Assembly: GCA_000226015.1 (NCBI GenBank)
Contig: JH152669.1
Coordinates: 135,258-199,257 of the forward strand
Length of the DNA stretch: 64,000 nucleotides
Origin: Mnemiopsis leidyi
Lineage: Eukaryota > Ctenophora > Tentaculata > Lobata > Bolinopsidae
Direction of reading: 5' to 3'
Notes under the pieces: model-generated
The model's input: the letters and a program-made list of their open reading frames with translations, nothing else
What the model was told of the DNA's origin: nothing
Databases searched by the model: none
Program-made: the position numbers and the translations under genes
Shown: piece by piece, positions 32,500-45,900 of the stretch
How the letters are laid out: each line of letters opens with the position of its first letter
Numbering within the stretch: the stretch's first letter is position 1

Positions 32500-35400
32500 T
32501 CAGACCCAGGAATCGGCTACTGTGTATCGGTTACTCTGATAGTTTCTGTTGGGTAAGGTACTGTGTCCTCGTTGTGGTAACTCGGGGGGCTCCTGAAGAA
32601 ACCGTTGTTATAGTTACTGAGAAAACAGTCGTCATAGCTACACTAGAAAGTTGTTCGAAACTTGCAATATAAATGATGGCTTGCTTTTAATAATCGTTTG
32701 AATTTTGTAATTTTTAATAGGATCCAGATCTAAAAAACACAAAAAAACCCACCTGATACGACATGTGCGGGAGAACGGAGGAATTTCCATTTCGTCCTAA
32801 AGTTGAAGATCTGTTCTGGTGTGGTGACGACACGTGGTTGCCAGGCGACTCGTAGTCGCCACTTTGGGGAGACGGCACGACGTGCTGCTGAGACGACGAC
32901 ATCTGGTAGTGGTGCTGTGATGTCACGTGACTGTTTGGTGATGTCACGTGGTTGCTAGGTGATGACGTCACGTTAGTGAGAGGCGACATCATGTCTGGGG
33001 TTCCATGGTGGCGACCTGTGAAATTTACATTTAAGTTCTTCTTACCAACTGAAGATAGGAAGCCTGAAAAAAAGATATCGCTTTAGAGGATTCTAAGAAA
33101 CTGAATAAAACATACCCATGGTATGTGAGTCGAAGGTTGGATCAGGACTCTTAAGGAGTTCGGGTGGTGCGAATTTTTCAGAGCAAGATATTCGGAACTG
33201 GTTCCGTGTTTCATCGTACTCCATACCGTCCGATCTATCCAGGGTTTGCAGTCGAGTGTAGAACGAGATGTTCCAGCCCTGGTCGGAGGGAGGCGTCAGA
33301 TACGTGGTTATAAGAGGAAGCGGGGTTTGCATTGATGTGAGGATTTTTCCTAAAAAGTGTTGTGAAGAAGAAATCCTAGGCTTACCATTGACTTGAGTTG
33401 TCTCTTAATTTCCTTGACTTCCCAGAGGGCGGCAAGTATCTTGTTGGAAGTGAAAACACACTGTCTGTTGTACATGTCTTGAGATCTTGCTATTATCATC
33501 AGTCTTCCCACGCCTGGAATATATAGGGCATGTTTACAATTCGGGTAATTTTTGTCAGACTTTCAGGGTAGAGTTAAACGCTTTAAACAAGAAACAATAA
33601 CCAGTTATCAAGCTATCTTAGCGACTAAGTGTAAGACAAAGTACTCTAGTACTTTATAACATGTATCCAACACTATGACATCCTTTTAAAAACCTGTGAA
33701 CACACAGATGTCATAACACACTGATAACACAGTGATAGCACACTGATAACACACTGATAACAAGATGAGACGCACCATCATAGTCCCTGAAGATCCTAGC
33801 ATTATCCGGACTCTCAGCGACAATCTCAGCTACAGCAGACACCACCCCAGTGATGGTCATGTCGGTGATACCGTCCATCCCATCGCCTCCTGGCAGTCTC
33901 TTCACCAGGTCCAACGTGGCGTGTCTTCCTGGTGACGTAGTTCTAGTTAGATAAGTACCAGGATTCCTGGCGCCGAGAATTCTCGGTCCCGACTAAATCC
34001 TAAGTTAGGTTTTAGAACAGAAGACTTTTGCAATAAATATCTATTGGCGATAGTGCGCTTTTTTGGAATTCGTCAGTAAAGAGTTAACATTTTACGTTCT
34101 TCACATCAAAGATTATCTAGTAAATATCAAACATACCCAACAGCTCCTTGTTTTTAAGGTCAATAGCGAGGTTTCTCAGACAGAAAGCAGTTGCTCTGAC
34201 TACCAGATCGTTAGGAAGTCTCAGCAGACTGGTTATCACTGAAAGTCCCTTCTCTTTTCTTACTGTCTCTCTGATCGCCTGGTGGTGGCGAAACAGATGA
34301 GAAAAAATGTTTTGTTTGGGAAGTAGTTTCTGTCATGAAGTTATTGCTTATCCATATTTACCTCTCGTGTGTATATCACGAGTTCATAGGAGAATTGGGT
34401 CGGGCGGGGACATAATATTCGTCACAACCGACAATATTGTTCCCCCAACAATCTAAAACTGCATTTACCTGTGTTCCCCTAACATCTAAAAATAGATTTA
34501 CCTGTGTTCCCTTAACGTCTAAAACTAAATTTACCTAAAAATAGATTTACCTGTGCAGGTTCCCACGAACAAGCGGTAAGGTTCTGCAGCGCGCCAGCAG
34601 CACCCTCCAAAGTCTCGGGGTTGCTACACTCGAGTAACAAGTCCAGGTAAACCCTCACCACCCCTGTCTGCCACAACAAGCCCACTCCTGATGTGTGGTC
34701 AGGTAACGGGGTCACACTCACCTAGAGGAGAAGGAGGGGTTAGTCTTCTGTTTTCAGTCTTTGCGGCAGAAATTATTTTTACAATACATCTGCTGCTCAA
34801 ATTCAATTGCTTTTAGCACTAGCAGAGGGCAAATCGAAGAAGCTTCTTTAGAATTTGAGAGATGGAAATTTAGCGTCCACCTGAGACCTAACTAATCGGG
34901 CACAATTCTTGTTAACTGAGATTTGTTTCGGTCGGTAACGTAATACTCGACCTTATCACACTTCCCGCCGAAAAGTATCTTTGCTTAGAACTATCGAGAA
35001 ACATATTGGATCACAGTTTATTAATCACAGAAACTGTGCTCCACGCTTGCCAGACGATGTCTGGCCAAGTTACCGCGAAGCAGGATAATATGAAAAAAGA
35101 ACACCCACATCTCTAGTTTTTCCCTTCTTCTTCTTCTTCCCCTCCTCGGGAGTCCTCCTCCTGAACTGTCCTCCTCCCAGACCACGTGACCTCCAGTCCT
35201 CCCCCGCTCCGTACTTCACTTCCGGGGCCACCTCCGCTTCTAGTCGGTAGGAGAGGTTCCTCAGAATACAGACTGCGTTTTCTACTGCCTTGTTGTCGAC
35301 ATCGTTCTTGCCTTGAGCACACCTGAAACAGAGAAATTATTGTTATCAAAATGATTTGAATTGTCTAACAAATGTTCTTTTGGGGGTTTTACATGGTTTC

Positions 35401-38400
35401 AAATTTGAAAAGGCCCCAACAGCCATCAAGCGACGTTTTCTATAATTGAGCGATATTGCTGAAGTATTAATCTCAATCCACTGATTTCGCAAGCTGAAAA
35501 CACAAAAAGAACACCATATAAACGACAGTAATTAATCACGTGTCACTAATCACGTGTCACCCACCTGACTGTCCAGAGGAGACTATCAACGAGACCGTGA
35601 CATAAACGAAGTAGTGTTCTACCTTCAAGTCCGGCAGAGGACAGATTTCTGGGGAGATGAGGAGAAAGTTAGATTTCTTGTTGGTTTGGACATTTAAATT
35701 GGGTTTGGAAAAGTTTGCAGTAATCATGGGTAATAAGATGTCAGCTTTATCATATTATTATTCTACTTCGAATTTAATTATGTGAATAATGAACTTACTT
35801 GAGGCAGCCTGTAGCGTTTCTAAAGACTGTTGTCCAGCTGATGTTGGCGTTGTAGCCATTCTGATCGAAGGGGATGCTCTTAGTTTCTTGCCAGCCGGAG
35901 AGGGGGATTATGATGTTCTGAAGATTGCAAAATTAAAGATCGCTAAGAAGTTATGACGCATTTTTAGGACAGAAACTCGAAAAATCATCATGAAAACCGC
36001 CGATTTGTCGTAGTCAAATATTCGAATAGTTAAACTGTTACTGATGACATCACCCAGAAGAAATGATGTTGTACCTTGACAAGGGACTCTAGCGCTTGTT
36101 TCAGGATGGGAAGTTTGAGGGTGTCACTAGAACTGAGATTCCAGAACACTCCAGTAACCAGCTCCTGTATCTCGAAACTCTCCGTGGTGTTGAGAAGCTG
36201 AACTAGGAGGGTTATCCCGTGCGCGTCCTGGATAGCTATCTGGAGATGATAGGTTGAGTTAGTTGAAATCTTACTGAACTTACAGAAATTTGAATGTTTT
36301 GTAAAGATCAGATTTTTAGCTTATCAGATAAGAGTTTATCGGTAATTAAAGACCAGGAGAGACCATACAAACAGACCAAAAGTAAGCACTGTTAAAATAT
36401 ATTTTACCAAGAAAAAACAAGCACTTTCACTAACGTATATCACACACACAAACAAACAAACAAACAAACAAGCAAACAGACAGACTGCCACACCTTTTCG
36501 ACTATGTCATAGCAGTACTTCACGTTTTTCAACTGCTTGAAATAAAACAGCAGTCTCCTCTCCACCTTACAGACATTATCCTTCAGCAAAGTCGGCAACA
36601 AAACATCAGTCGGCTCACAGTTACTAATAACCTTGAGGACCTCATCACCCTCCGGGGTACCCCGGGGACCATCAAACCCTTCCCAGAGGAGCCCCTCGTC
36701 TAGAATACTCAGTTTGTGAAGCTGCCGGTCCTCCGGAGACAACTTATCCTGGAGACTGACTTGGTATAGCTCCCTACTCTGAGGTGCTAGATTAGGTGAT
36801 TTCAACATGGCGCCACCTAGATGGGGTGATGCCACCATGACAGGGGTGGAGATGTAGGAGCTAGATCTGTCTACATTGATAAACCGTTTTGGATCAAGTC
36901 CAGAGGTGTGACCGTTAAGGGACAGGAGGCGGTGTCCTGTATTAGCAACCTCTACGTTTGAGTTGAGGTGCTTGTCCAATGTATGGGGCTGGTTATTTGG
37001 TCGGTTTCTGATGTTTTCAGGTCTAATCATTCCATCTTCACCAACCTTCGAGGGATACAAATCATGAATTGTGGTGTTTTTGGGAGCCGCGTTTCTTGAG
37101 AAAATCTTGAAGGGGGATTTTACTGGGGACACAATAAAAGGCGATAGGATTTTCTTACATTTATCAATTTTTTTGTGTTTTCGAACGTTTTTGTTCTTGT
37201 GATTGATATCGTGTTCTATAAGACTGTTAAGAAGAGGATTTTGTTCTGGATTAAGAGCACGATAGGTTATTATGTCTGGGTATACTTTAGGTGAAGGAAA
37301 TGAACCAGGGGGAGGTTTAACTGTTGAAGGTGAAGTAGAAAAGATGGGGGAAAAGAGTGTATGTTTAGAACTTGATTTGGAAAAGAAACTTATGATTGAA
37401 TCAATCGGAGAAAATGTTTCCTTCGGCTTGGAGTGTTTAAGGGAGGTCGTTGAATCAACATTGACTTTTAAGGAGGAGTTCCTTGAGCCCCGATGTATAA
37501 ATGGCTGAACGTAGCTGTAGTAAGATTCCAGTGTTTTGATGCTCAGGGTTCTGGGTCTAGTAAGAGACGTCACACCACATCTATCAGGCGTCTTCTTCAC
37601 AGGAAACACCGTTACTTGAGAGGGCGAACAGAGCGTATTAGCACCTGGAGTATGGACGAAGTCGTCTAATCTGAACTCTAACTCCTCATCCAACATAAGA
37701 TCACCCAGAAACAGCTGGTCAGGCGGATAGCAGATATCTTCTCCAGGCTTGTTGTAATCTGCTTCAAATCCTTCTAGACGGCTGTTAGGTACCACAGTGA
37801 ACTCTGGTTGGTATTCGTCATATTCAAACGGAGTACTCAGAACAGAAAAACAGGAGGTTGCGTCCAAGAATCCCTCCGAGACAGGGGATACGGTATCAAA
37901 CTTTTCAGATTCGTCAGCATCCTTCATGGCATCATCAGACAGCTCTTTCTTGTTATTATCAACGTCTTCATCCTCAGACTCAAGAAAACCTTGTCTTTGT
38001 TCATCTCGAGGAAATACTTTTTCAGGTCTAGGTGGGCAGCAAGGGTGTTCCACGCCGGAGTAGTCACAGATTGTGTTGTACATATTGTCCACCACTCTCT
38101 CTAAAGTAGGTGTAAATTCTACGTTACTGAGACGATTTATGTAGGATTCTTGATCTAGCACACATGGGCTATACTCCAGCTTGTTATTTACAGATTTCAT
38201 AATGAGCGGAGACCGAGGTTTTATTTTAGGAGAGAATAAACAGTTGGTAGTCCAATTAGAAGTGGAATCAGGGGTTATGGCTCTGTATGGAGACTCAGGA
38301 GTAAACTTGTTAGGACAGGCCAGACCAGTGCGGTACGCCGGGCCCCCGTTCAACAAGACGTAGGAGGGTCTAGAGTCAGGTCGGGGGTCTACAGATTCAG

Positions 38401-39865
38401 GCCCCGGGGTGACAATTTCACTGATTACGGGGATGTCTTCATGTAGGTCCTCACTCTGAGGGTAGTCAAGGTTTAGGTTGAACTTTGGGAACCGTAAATA
38501 CTGCTGCTTTGAATCTGTATCAGGGGGTTTGTTCAAATATTTGGGGGAGGGAGGGATGTTATGCCATTGGAAAGCGGAAGGAACATGACCTGTTTTCTCT
38601 GTTCTCCGGAGAGGAGGTGGGGTGACAGAACGCAAAAAGTCCCAGTGTGGCCGGTGGTTGAGTATCTGAGAGTACATAGAATCCGTTCTTGCCTTTATCT
38701 TCCCCATTGTGTGTGGTGTTGCCTACATTTTGTTGAGTCTGTTAGAACTTCAGGAAATGAAGAGCTGTACTGCTTCAGGATGTCCCGGCTTGATGCTAGA
38801 TGCCTGAGTAAAGGGGCTCACTGATTTAATGGGAATAAAGGTGTCCTAATGCTGTCGACATCAGTTCGTGATAGTGCCAAGTTCGGTTGGCTAGATTCCC
38901 TAACAGTCAGATGTTATATTGTAACCACGTGCTTTCCTGAAATATGCCACCCAAGTTTTTCTGCGAAATGTTAATTGAGGGATAGGCTACCATAGTTATG
39001 ATGTGCCAGCAAATCTAAGTCTTAATCTCGCTTTTTGACGTAGGCTTATTGACAGGCACTGAGTTACTTCTGTTAGGGTTAGATCCTTCTCTTCTTTAGC
39101 CCGGAGATTTCCGTGTGACGAAGGGAAAAGATCGTTGCTAATAAGTTATCATTGTGACGGATAAAGATGAAAAAATTTGGGCTGGAAAATAGCACAAATG
39201 TGCTTTAATAAATATGTGGGATATTTCTTTGGAAATAAAGGCTATGGGGAATTTAAAAAAAGTGGGTAATGATTTTAGCTTACTAGAGGAGGAATAGGCG
39301 TTGGAAACTATTGTAATAGAAAACAACCATGCTTATTAGTAAAAGTTAAACTTAACTAAATTTACTGATCAATGAGCAATGAGCCACGACAGAAGACTAG
39401 AAAGATAAACAGCAAAGAAGGAATGCAAACAAGTACAGTTACATTAATACACTGTACGCTTACAATCGTCCTATAAAATGTCGAAGTTACGTCTCCTAAA
39501 GTTCTAAGGCTGAGTTGAACCGCCATAACTAGAAAAAAAACACGCACACACACAACCAGTATGTCTAAAAAAGTCAGCCAGTTTTCAGAAAAACAGTCAA
39601 AGATAAAAGCCATTTCCTACACGCTAAAATGCAAGCCAAACAACATGAAGTTTATACACGAGTAGGAATCGAGCTGAGCACACTTAGACCGTTGTACTAA
39701 ACGAGCATGACTAAGAACTAGAGAGAGAGAAGGAGAGGGAGACAGAGAGGAGCAATTAAGCAGCCATTATCTCGTAACTACATAAAGCACTGTTTAGCTG
39801 CACCTCGGACTATATTGGCTAGTCTGAGTTCTACTTCGTAAGGTGCAGATGTGAGATGGGTACAG

Positions 39866-39902
<37 letters not shown>

Positions 39903-42900
39903 GTGTGTGTATGTGTGTGTGTGTGTGTGGTGNNNNNNNNNNNNAAATTAGTTTGTCACCTGTATGATTCTAAATTAGTTTGTCACCTGTATAGTCATAA
40001 ATTAGTTTGTCACCTGTATAGTTATAAATTAGTTTGTCACCTGTATAGTTATAAATTAGTTTGTCACCTGTATAGTTATAAATTAGTTTGTCACCTGTAT
40101 AGTTATAAATTAGTTTGTCACCTGTATGATTCTAAATTAGTTTGTCACCTGTATAGTCATAAATTAGTTTGTCACCTGTATGATTCTAAATTAGTTTGTC
40201 ACCTGTATAGTCATAAATTAGTTTGTCACCTGTATAGTTATAAATTAGTTTAACACCTGTATAGTTATAAATTAGTTTGTCACCTGTATAGTTATAAATT
40301 AGGTGACAAACTAATTTATAACTATATAGGTGATACAGAACTAGACACGGAAAACGTGGATGAGTTGGAGACGATAAAAACATATTACTGAAAAGTTTGA
40401 GAACAGACATCTCCTAAACAAACATGTCTTAAACAGACATCTCCTAAACAAACATTTCCTAAACAGACATCTCCTAAACATCTTCATACACAACGTTCCT
40501 TCTCTGGAAAAACAGAAACCAACATTACGGATGGCTAAATTTTAAACGAAGTGCAATTTGGCGGGGATATAAAGTTTCACAACAAAATCCAACACGATGT
40601 TGAAGTGCAATGAGTAACGTCCGTGGCCAATAGAAGATAGAAGAGTACGAGAAATTATACCTGGAATTTATGGTATGATACAATCACAGAGAATTTGAAC
40701 GAGAGAAATTTTTAAAAAACGGGAGACAATATCGCGAGAAAAAGGAGCAATAATTCTTATAAATTGCTCCGTAAATTGGCAAATCTGCCAGCATATTGTT
40801 TAAATAAGGCAAGAATCGTGAAATTCAAGCGACAAGAATGACAAAATTCTGTTTTTCAGAGGAATAGAAGTCAATGATCATGCAACAACTTGGCAATTTT
40901 GCAGCTCAAATTTGGTCATAATAACTAAGTGACGTACCGAAGGGTTGCGATGCATTTAATTTTGACGAGTGTCGCATAAAACTCTGAATAGGGACACTTG
41001 TGATGTAAAACGCCATAAATGGAGGTTGAGTTTGACAAACCGTGATTAAAATATACGGGGTCACGTCACAAGGTGTTTAAATCATTTAAAGAAGCTCTTG
41101 CGTTATTTTGGAGCGTGGGAGACACTTCTACAGACTATAGCTTCTTAGCTAAATTTAGGTTGGTATGGACTTCAATGCGAAATTACTACTATGCGAGCAA
41201 GCGAGTATGCGTACAACTAAATCATTTGAAGCGGATTTAAAAAGTCCTGCTCTCGAAGCAGAAAATACTTCAAGCTATGTACAACTGTAGTACATAACCT
41301 AGAGCATTTTTCAATTAAAGTTCAACATTTAACTCGACTATACACGCAATAAAAACAGGATCATTCAGTCAGGAATAAGATGTCATGATTATATATAAAA
41401 CCTTATATATATCTATATATATTAATCTATATATGAACGACTTTGCGATATAACCTAACCTTATAATCCGGGTAGTTAAGTAGAATTAATATCGTACTGC
41501 ACAGCGCGATCGAGGGTGGTCAAGACAGGGGAAACAGGCACCACCCATTTTGAGTCTCGTCTGCGGATGAACTGCAATATTAAGCGATTTGATCGTTGCA
41601 GGATATTATGATTATGAACGGCCCATTTAGGCAAATAAGTTTTGACTGAGTTATGGTTATTTTATGATGCTATTTTTAACATCACGACATTGTGCAAATT
41701 GAATGGCACCGCTTGAATGATGTTGTTAAGTACAAAAACTTCAAGAGCACCAAATTCAAAAGCACAAAATAATAATCGGAACTTGAGGATACAATATTCA
41801 TTGAAAACGAAAAGAATTTTGGGACGCGCAAGAGCTCGAAGTTGAAGTTGTGCATCGAACAAAAAGGTTTTAGTGAAATGGTAAGTCCAATAAAATTAAA
41901 GTCTCACAAGATATAATATTCAAAACTGCTCAATGTCGTTTAAATTTCGTGCAAAAATCTTCAGGGGTGGCCGAATCGACAATAATATGCGATAGAGAAA
42001 TAAAGTGTAGTGGGCGTCCTAGTCAATACATTTGACAACTGGATCTGTAATGAGTTAGAACAACCTCGAAGTGACAACAAATGTGGTGAATCTGAGAGAC
42101 AATGTTAAGTTGCCACAGCAATACAACATATTGAACTGATAGGGAACCAAGTAAAAACAGCAAGAGAAAAAAAACGAGATTTAGAATGAGAGATTGAGGA
42201 AGATTACAGAGTACATACAATACAATACAATTTATCTCATGCAATAATTTTGCATGCTGCTTGTAAAATGTTTGGCTGCAATCCAGGTGCAACGAAAAAT
42301 CGCGAAACTCGATTTGAGCATGTGAAGAATCTACCTCCTATAAAAAACTAAAACTAAAGTTGTTTAACTTGAAATGTTTGTTCACAAATAAAATAGGACA
42401 GGGGACTGAACTATACTATGGTGCCTCCATAGGCGAGGCAATCAGAATTATCGGTGCCCTATCACAAAGAAATTTGTATGCAAGCATTTGATCCTTTCTT
42501 GTCAGATGCAGCTGATGAAGCAATACACAGATGTTAGCGTGACAGGAGGAAATTCTTGGAATTTCTTTGCAGGGTCTGCAGAACTGTGAGCACGGAGAAT
42601 AGTTGACTACTCAACTTATAATTTAACGGGCGATATATTTAGCACCGAATCATCATTCTACATCTTAAGTTCTAACGAAACGAATTTCGGCTGTAGAAAA
42701 TTCGAGGGCTCCCAGATCTTACATCTGAGCTCGGTACCTGACGCAGGTTTTTGTCCTGTTCCTACAATGACCAAGTTGTTTGTGGTGCGAAGCAAAAGTA
42801 GTTTGAGACCGATAGAAAGAGGGACTGCTTTGTTCAACGAGAAGAATAAGGCTCGCTGCAGTAGCAGGGTGGGGCTATTGTTTAGTAAATGTGACACCAT

Positions 42901-45900
42901 TGTCTGGACACCGTTGTTTGGTGGAAGATCCATCAGCATAACGAAACTAGCAAGAATCCTAGCATTTCGCTAATAAACTACTGTTCTCTTGCACGCACAC
43001 ACAGATCTAGACACAGACACAAATACAGACAGACAAATACAGACAGACAAATAGACCGACACAGTGCACACAAACACAAACACAAGAACAGACACGACAA
43101 AGTACACACTTACCCGATTCAGGTGGTTACTCTTCCCAAAAGAAAGGTTCCTCAGGACTCCGAGCGAAGAAATACACACAAGATCGTCAAGAGATAACAT
43201 GTGGACTAGGATGGGTATAGCTCCTGCTTCCCTGGTAGAGATGAACATTTGAGTTTTGAACCAGGGATAGTCCTAGAACTTTGAAATAAAAACTTGCTAG
43301 GTCTGGTGGTAAAAACACAGGAACTATACGTACTATGGAAAACAAAGTCGTTATTACAAACAACCAGCCTCAACAAAATCCCCTAAGAACCGCCTCTCCG
43401 GCGCCTACAAAACAAAGCCCCCACAAACAGAGCCCCCACGAACAAAGCCCCCACAAACCTGATTTTGTTCTTCATATGATCGTCCCCGTAAGAGAGATGC
43501 TGTAGGGCCCCCGCAGCTGTGTTAACGAGAGATAGGTTCGAACTTCCTGTCAGGATCTTGATGATGTCCTGGAGTTCGGGTTCAGAGCTCGTTGTGGAAC
43601 CTGGGAATGGGGGAGGTAGAGGGATTTGAAATTGAAATCGTCACTCAGAGATGTGGAACTTGATGATGATCGAGCATGATTGTGATGCAAACGACCACAA
43701 CGTAACTTCTTAAGTCAAGTTCCTGGCCAAGACTTCACGAAAAAAAGCCTCAAATAAGCGGAATCTAGAGGTCCCTACACTGACCTGCACTGTTGTTGTC
43801 AGAGTACTTCTTGCTAGGTCGCTTGTTGAGAGAATGCCGAGAGAAGTTCGTAGTTCGGGAGTTGTTGTGAGAGATCTGGGAGGCAGTCCGAGCTCCGGCT
43901 AACTTGTTGCTGTCCACAAACCCACCACAACCCTGGCAAAGTTGTAAGTCAGATAGGGTAGGTTGGTTAAAGTTGGAGGGCGAAATTAATTTGATCATTT
44001 TGGGGGTCGTGGGCATCCAAATCATTGAGTAATTTGTGACTCTTATACTAAAGCTAAAACCATAACTTTGAGTTGTCGGTTTAATCTAGCTAAGTCTTGT
44101 AGAGATATTTACCACATAAACAGGTTCCCATGTAAGATACAACCGATTAAGAGTTACCGCCATTTCAGAAAAGACCGAGGTTATGATCGATATAAACCTT
44201 AGGGCGGCCGCTTCGACGGTGTCAACATTTAACAAAGACACGTCAACAAGTCAACACTAAACAACAGGCTCAGTCAACAGTCAACACGGATAGACTTATT
44301 GCAAATGAATTTTACAATCTTTTCACTGCAGACAGCAGCAATGATAGACTTATTGCAAATGAATTTTACAATCTTTTCAGACAGCAGCAATGGAGACAAT
44401 AGCACCAGGAAGTCGAGCTGGACAATAGATCCTGCAACTAACCTCACGTGACCCAGTACCGGCCTCTGATTGGCTAATTACAAAATACTGAACGCTGATT
44501 GGTGGACGTTTTGCCGGAGCGGATGGAGTTTTGGGGCTCCGACGGAACGTTTATAGGTCTTTAAGGAGCTAATTTGGGATGTCATGTAATTGATAAGTGG
44601 GAGAGTTTAATTAACTATGTGTGGGAACGGTTTGCTATTTCTATTTGTAGCGTATTTACTAGCTGGAGCACTAGAACAAATGTTTAAACACAGGTTCGAT
44701 CGCTGTGTCAGCGATACAGGTCCACACTCTACCTACACTTTCTACCAAGTACCAACACTTTCTACAAACAACGCACAAAGTTGTAATATTTCGGATAAAA
44801 ACGGCAAAGAAACAAACCTTGTTAGGTTCGATATTCTCAGAGTCGAGTACAGGCATTGAGGAAGCGTAGCCCCGGGTAGTGGGAGTCTGGATAGGAGGAG
44901 ATATCGCTGAAGAAATAATGTTTAGAGTACAGTTTAATGTTTAGAGTACAGTTTAATGTTTAGAGTACAGTTTAAATAGGTCAGTGGTAAAGTGAAACTG
45001 TAGTTTTTTTAAACACATATTTAAATTCTTTATGTTTTACTATCGAAAAAGGTGAATTAATAAACAAATGTTGCATTAACCATATTTAAATACTAATAGA
45101 TATAGCAAAGAGGACAGTGTAGTTTTATATTTTCTATATTTTTGTTTATTTATTGCAAGAAATTGCTTAATATATCATATTAATCATGACTGGGTTCATC
45201 TAATGTTGGAAGTTTGATCGTCGTCGTTGTAAGTAGTCTGAAGTTAAGTAATCAGTGTCCACACTGTTCAGTCATCTGGTAACATTGACAGACAACAACA
45301 AAAAACAGCAGTCGAAATTTTCCGGTCAAAGAAATTTGTAAAAGCTTCGTGTCTGGTACAATTTCTTTGGGCATAATACAATCTAAATCTATATCAATAT
45401 AGCTGTAGCTATAATATAGCTGCTATATCAATGAAGGCTGTAGCTGTAGCTATATAACAACGAGAAGCAACAACAGGAGGACTTACTCAAAGAGGATAGA
45501 GTTAGACTTTGTTTACCTTTAAGGATCACCATACCAACCTACAAGTATTAACTTCTATTTAACTTCAACTAGCGAAAATATAACAAAGTTCGATAACTTC
45601 CTTCCAGATCAACAGGAAAGTTCTGTGTACTTGGACTATACATTTGCATTGTTGTGTCTGCTAAAAGGGGAGACTAAAGAGAACAAAAAGTCGAGTACAT
45701 TAAGAGTGGAGGAAGACTTAAAAGTAAACAGGACAGAATCAGGGACAAAGGGTGTAAAAGAAGACTGCAACCCCACAATTAAAGTCTACCCCTAGCCAGT
45801 ACACACCGGTCATGGCAGAATATAGGAGTGTATGAGGGTAACCCCAGCTCACTTAGTACACTAGGAAATGCACCGATTTGCAGGACAATGGATAGAGGGG

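Noticed and set aside
33279-33385. A 36-nt intron before an upstream acceptor at about 33350 in delta-catenin
   Set aside because: Too short, and that frame meets a stop. The acceptor before 33278 gives LKSMGWN, matching the family.
39870-40410. KLVCHLYSY-repeat protein and its antisense
   Set aside because: By-product of the 27-bp array and the TG microsatellite; it crosses a gap.
42726-42738. GAGCTCGGTACC, a polylinker-like string
   Set aside because: Only 12 bp and no other vector sequence around it; treated as chance.
42658-42939. 93-codon minus-strand ORF in the large delta-catenin intron
   Set aside because: No Arm-like pattern and no splice sites in phase with the flanking exons.
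44617-44859. 80-codon plus-strand ORF with a signal-peptide-like start ([17 protein letters not shown])
   Set aside because: It overlaps a delta-catenin exon antisense, shows no family motif and has no splice or poly(A) context; length alone is not enough.
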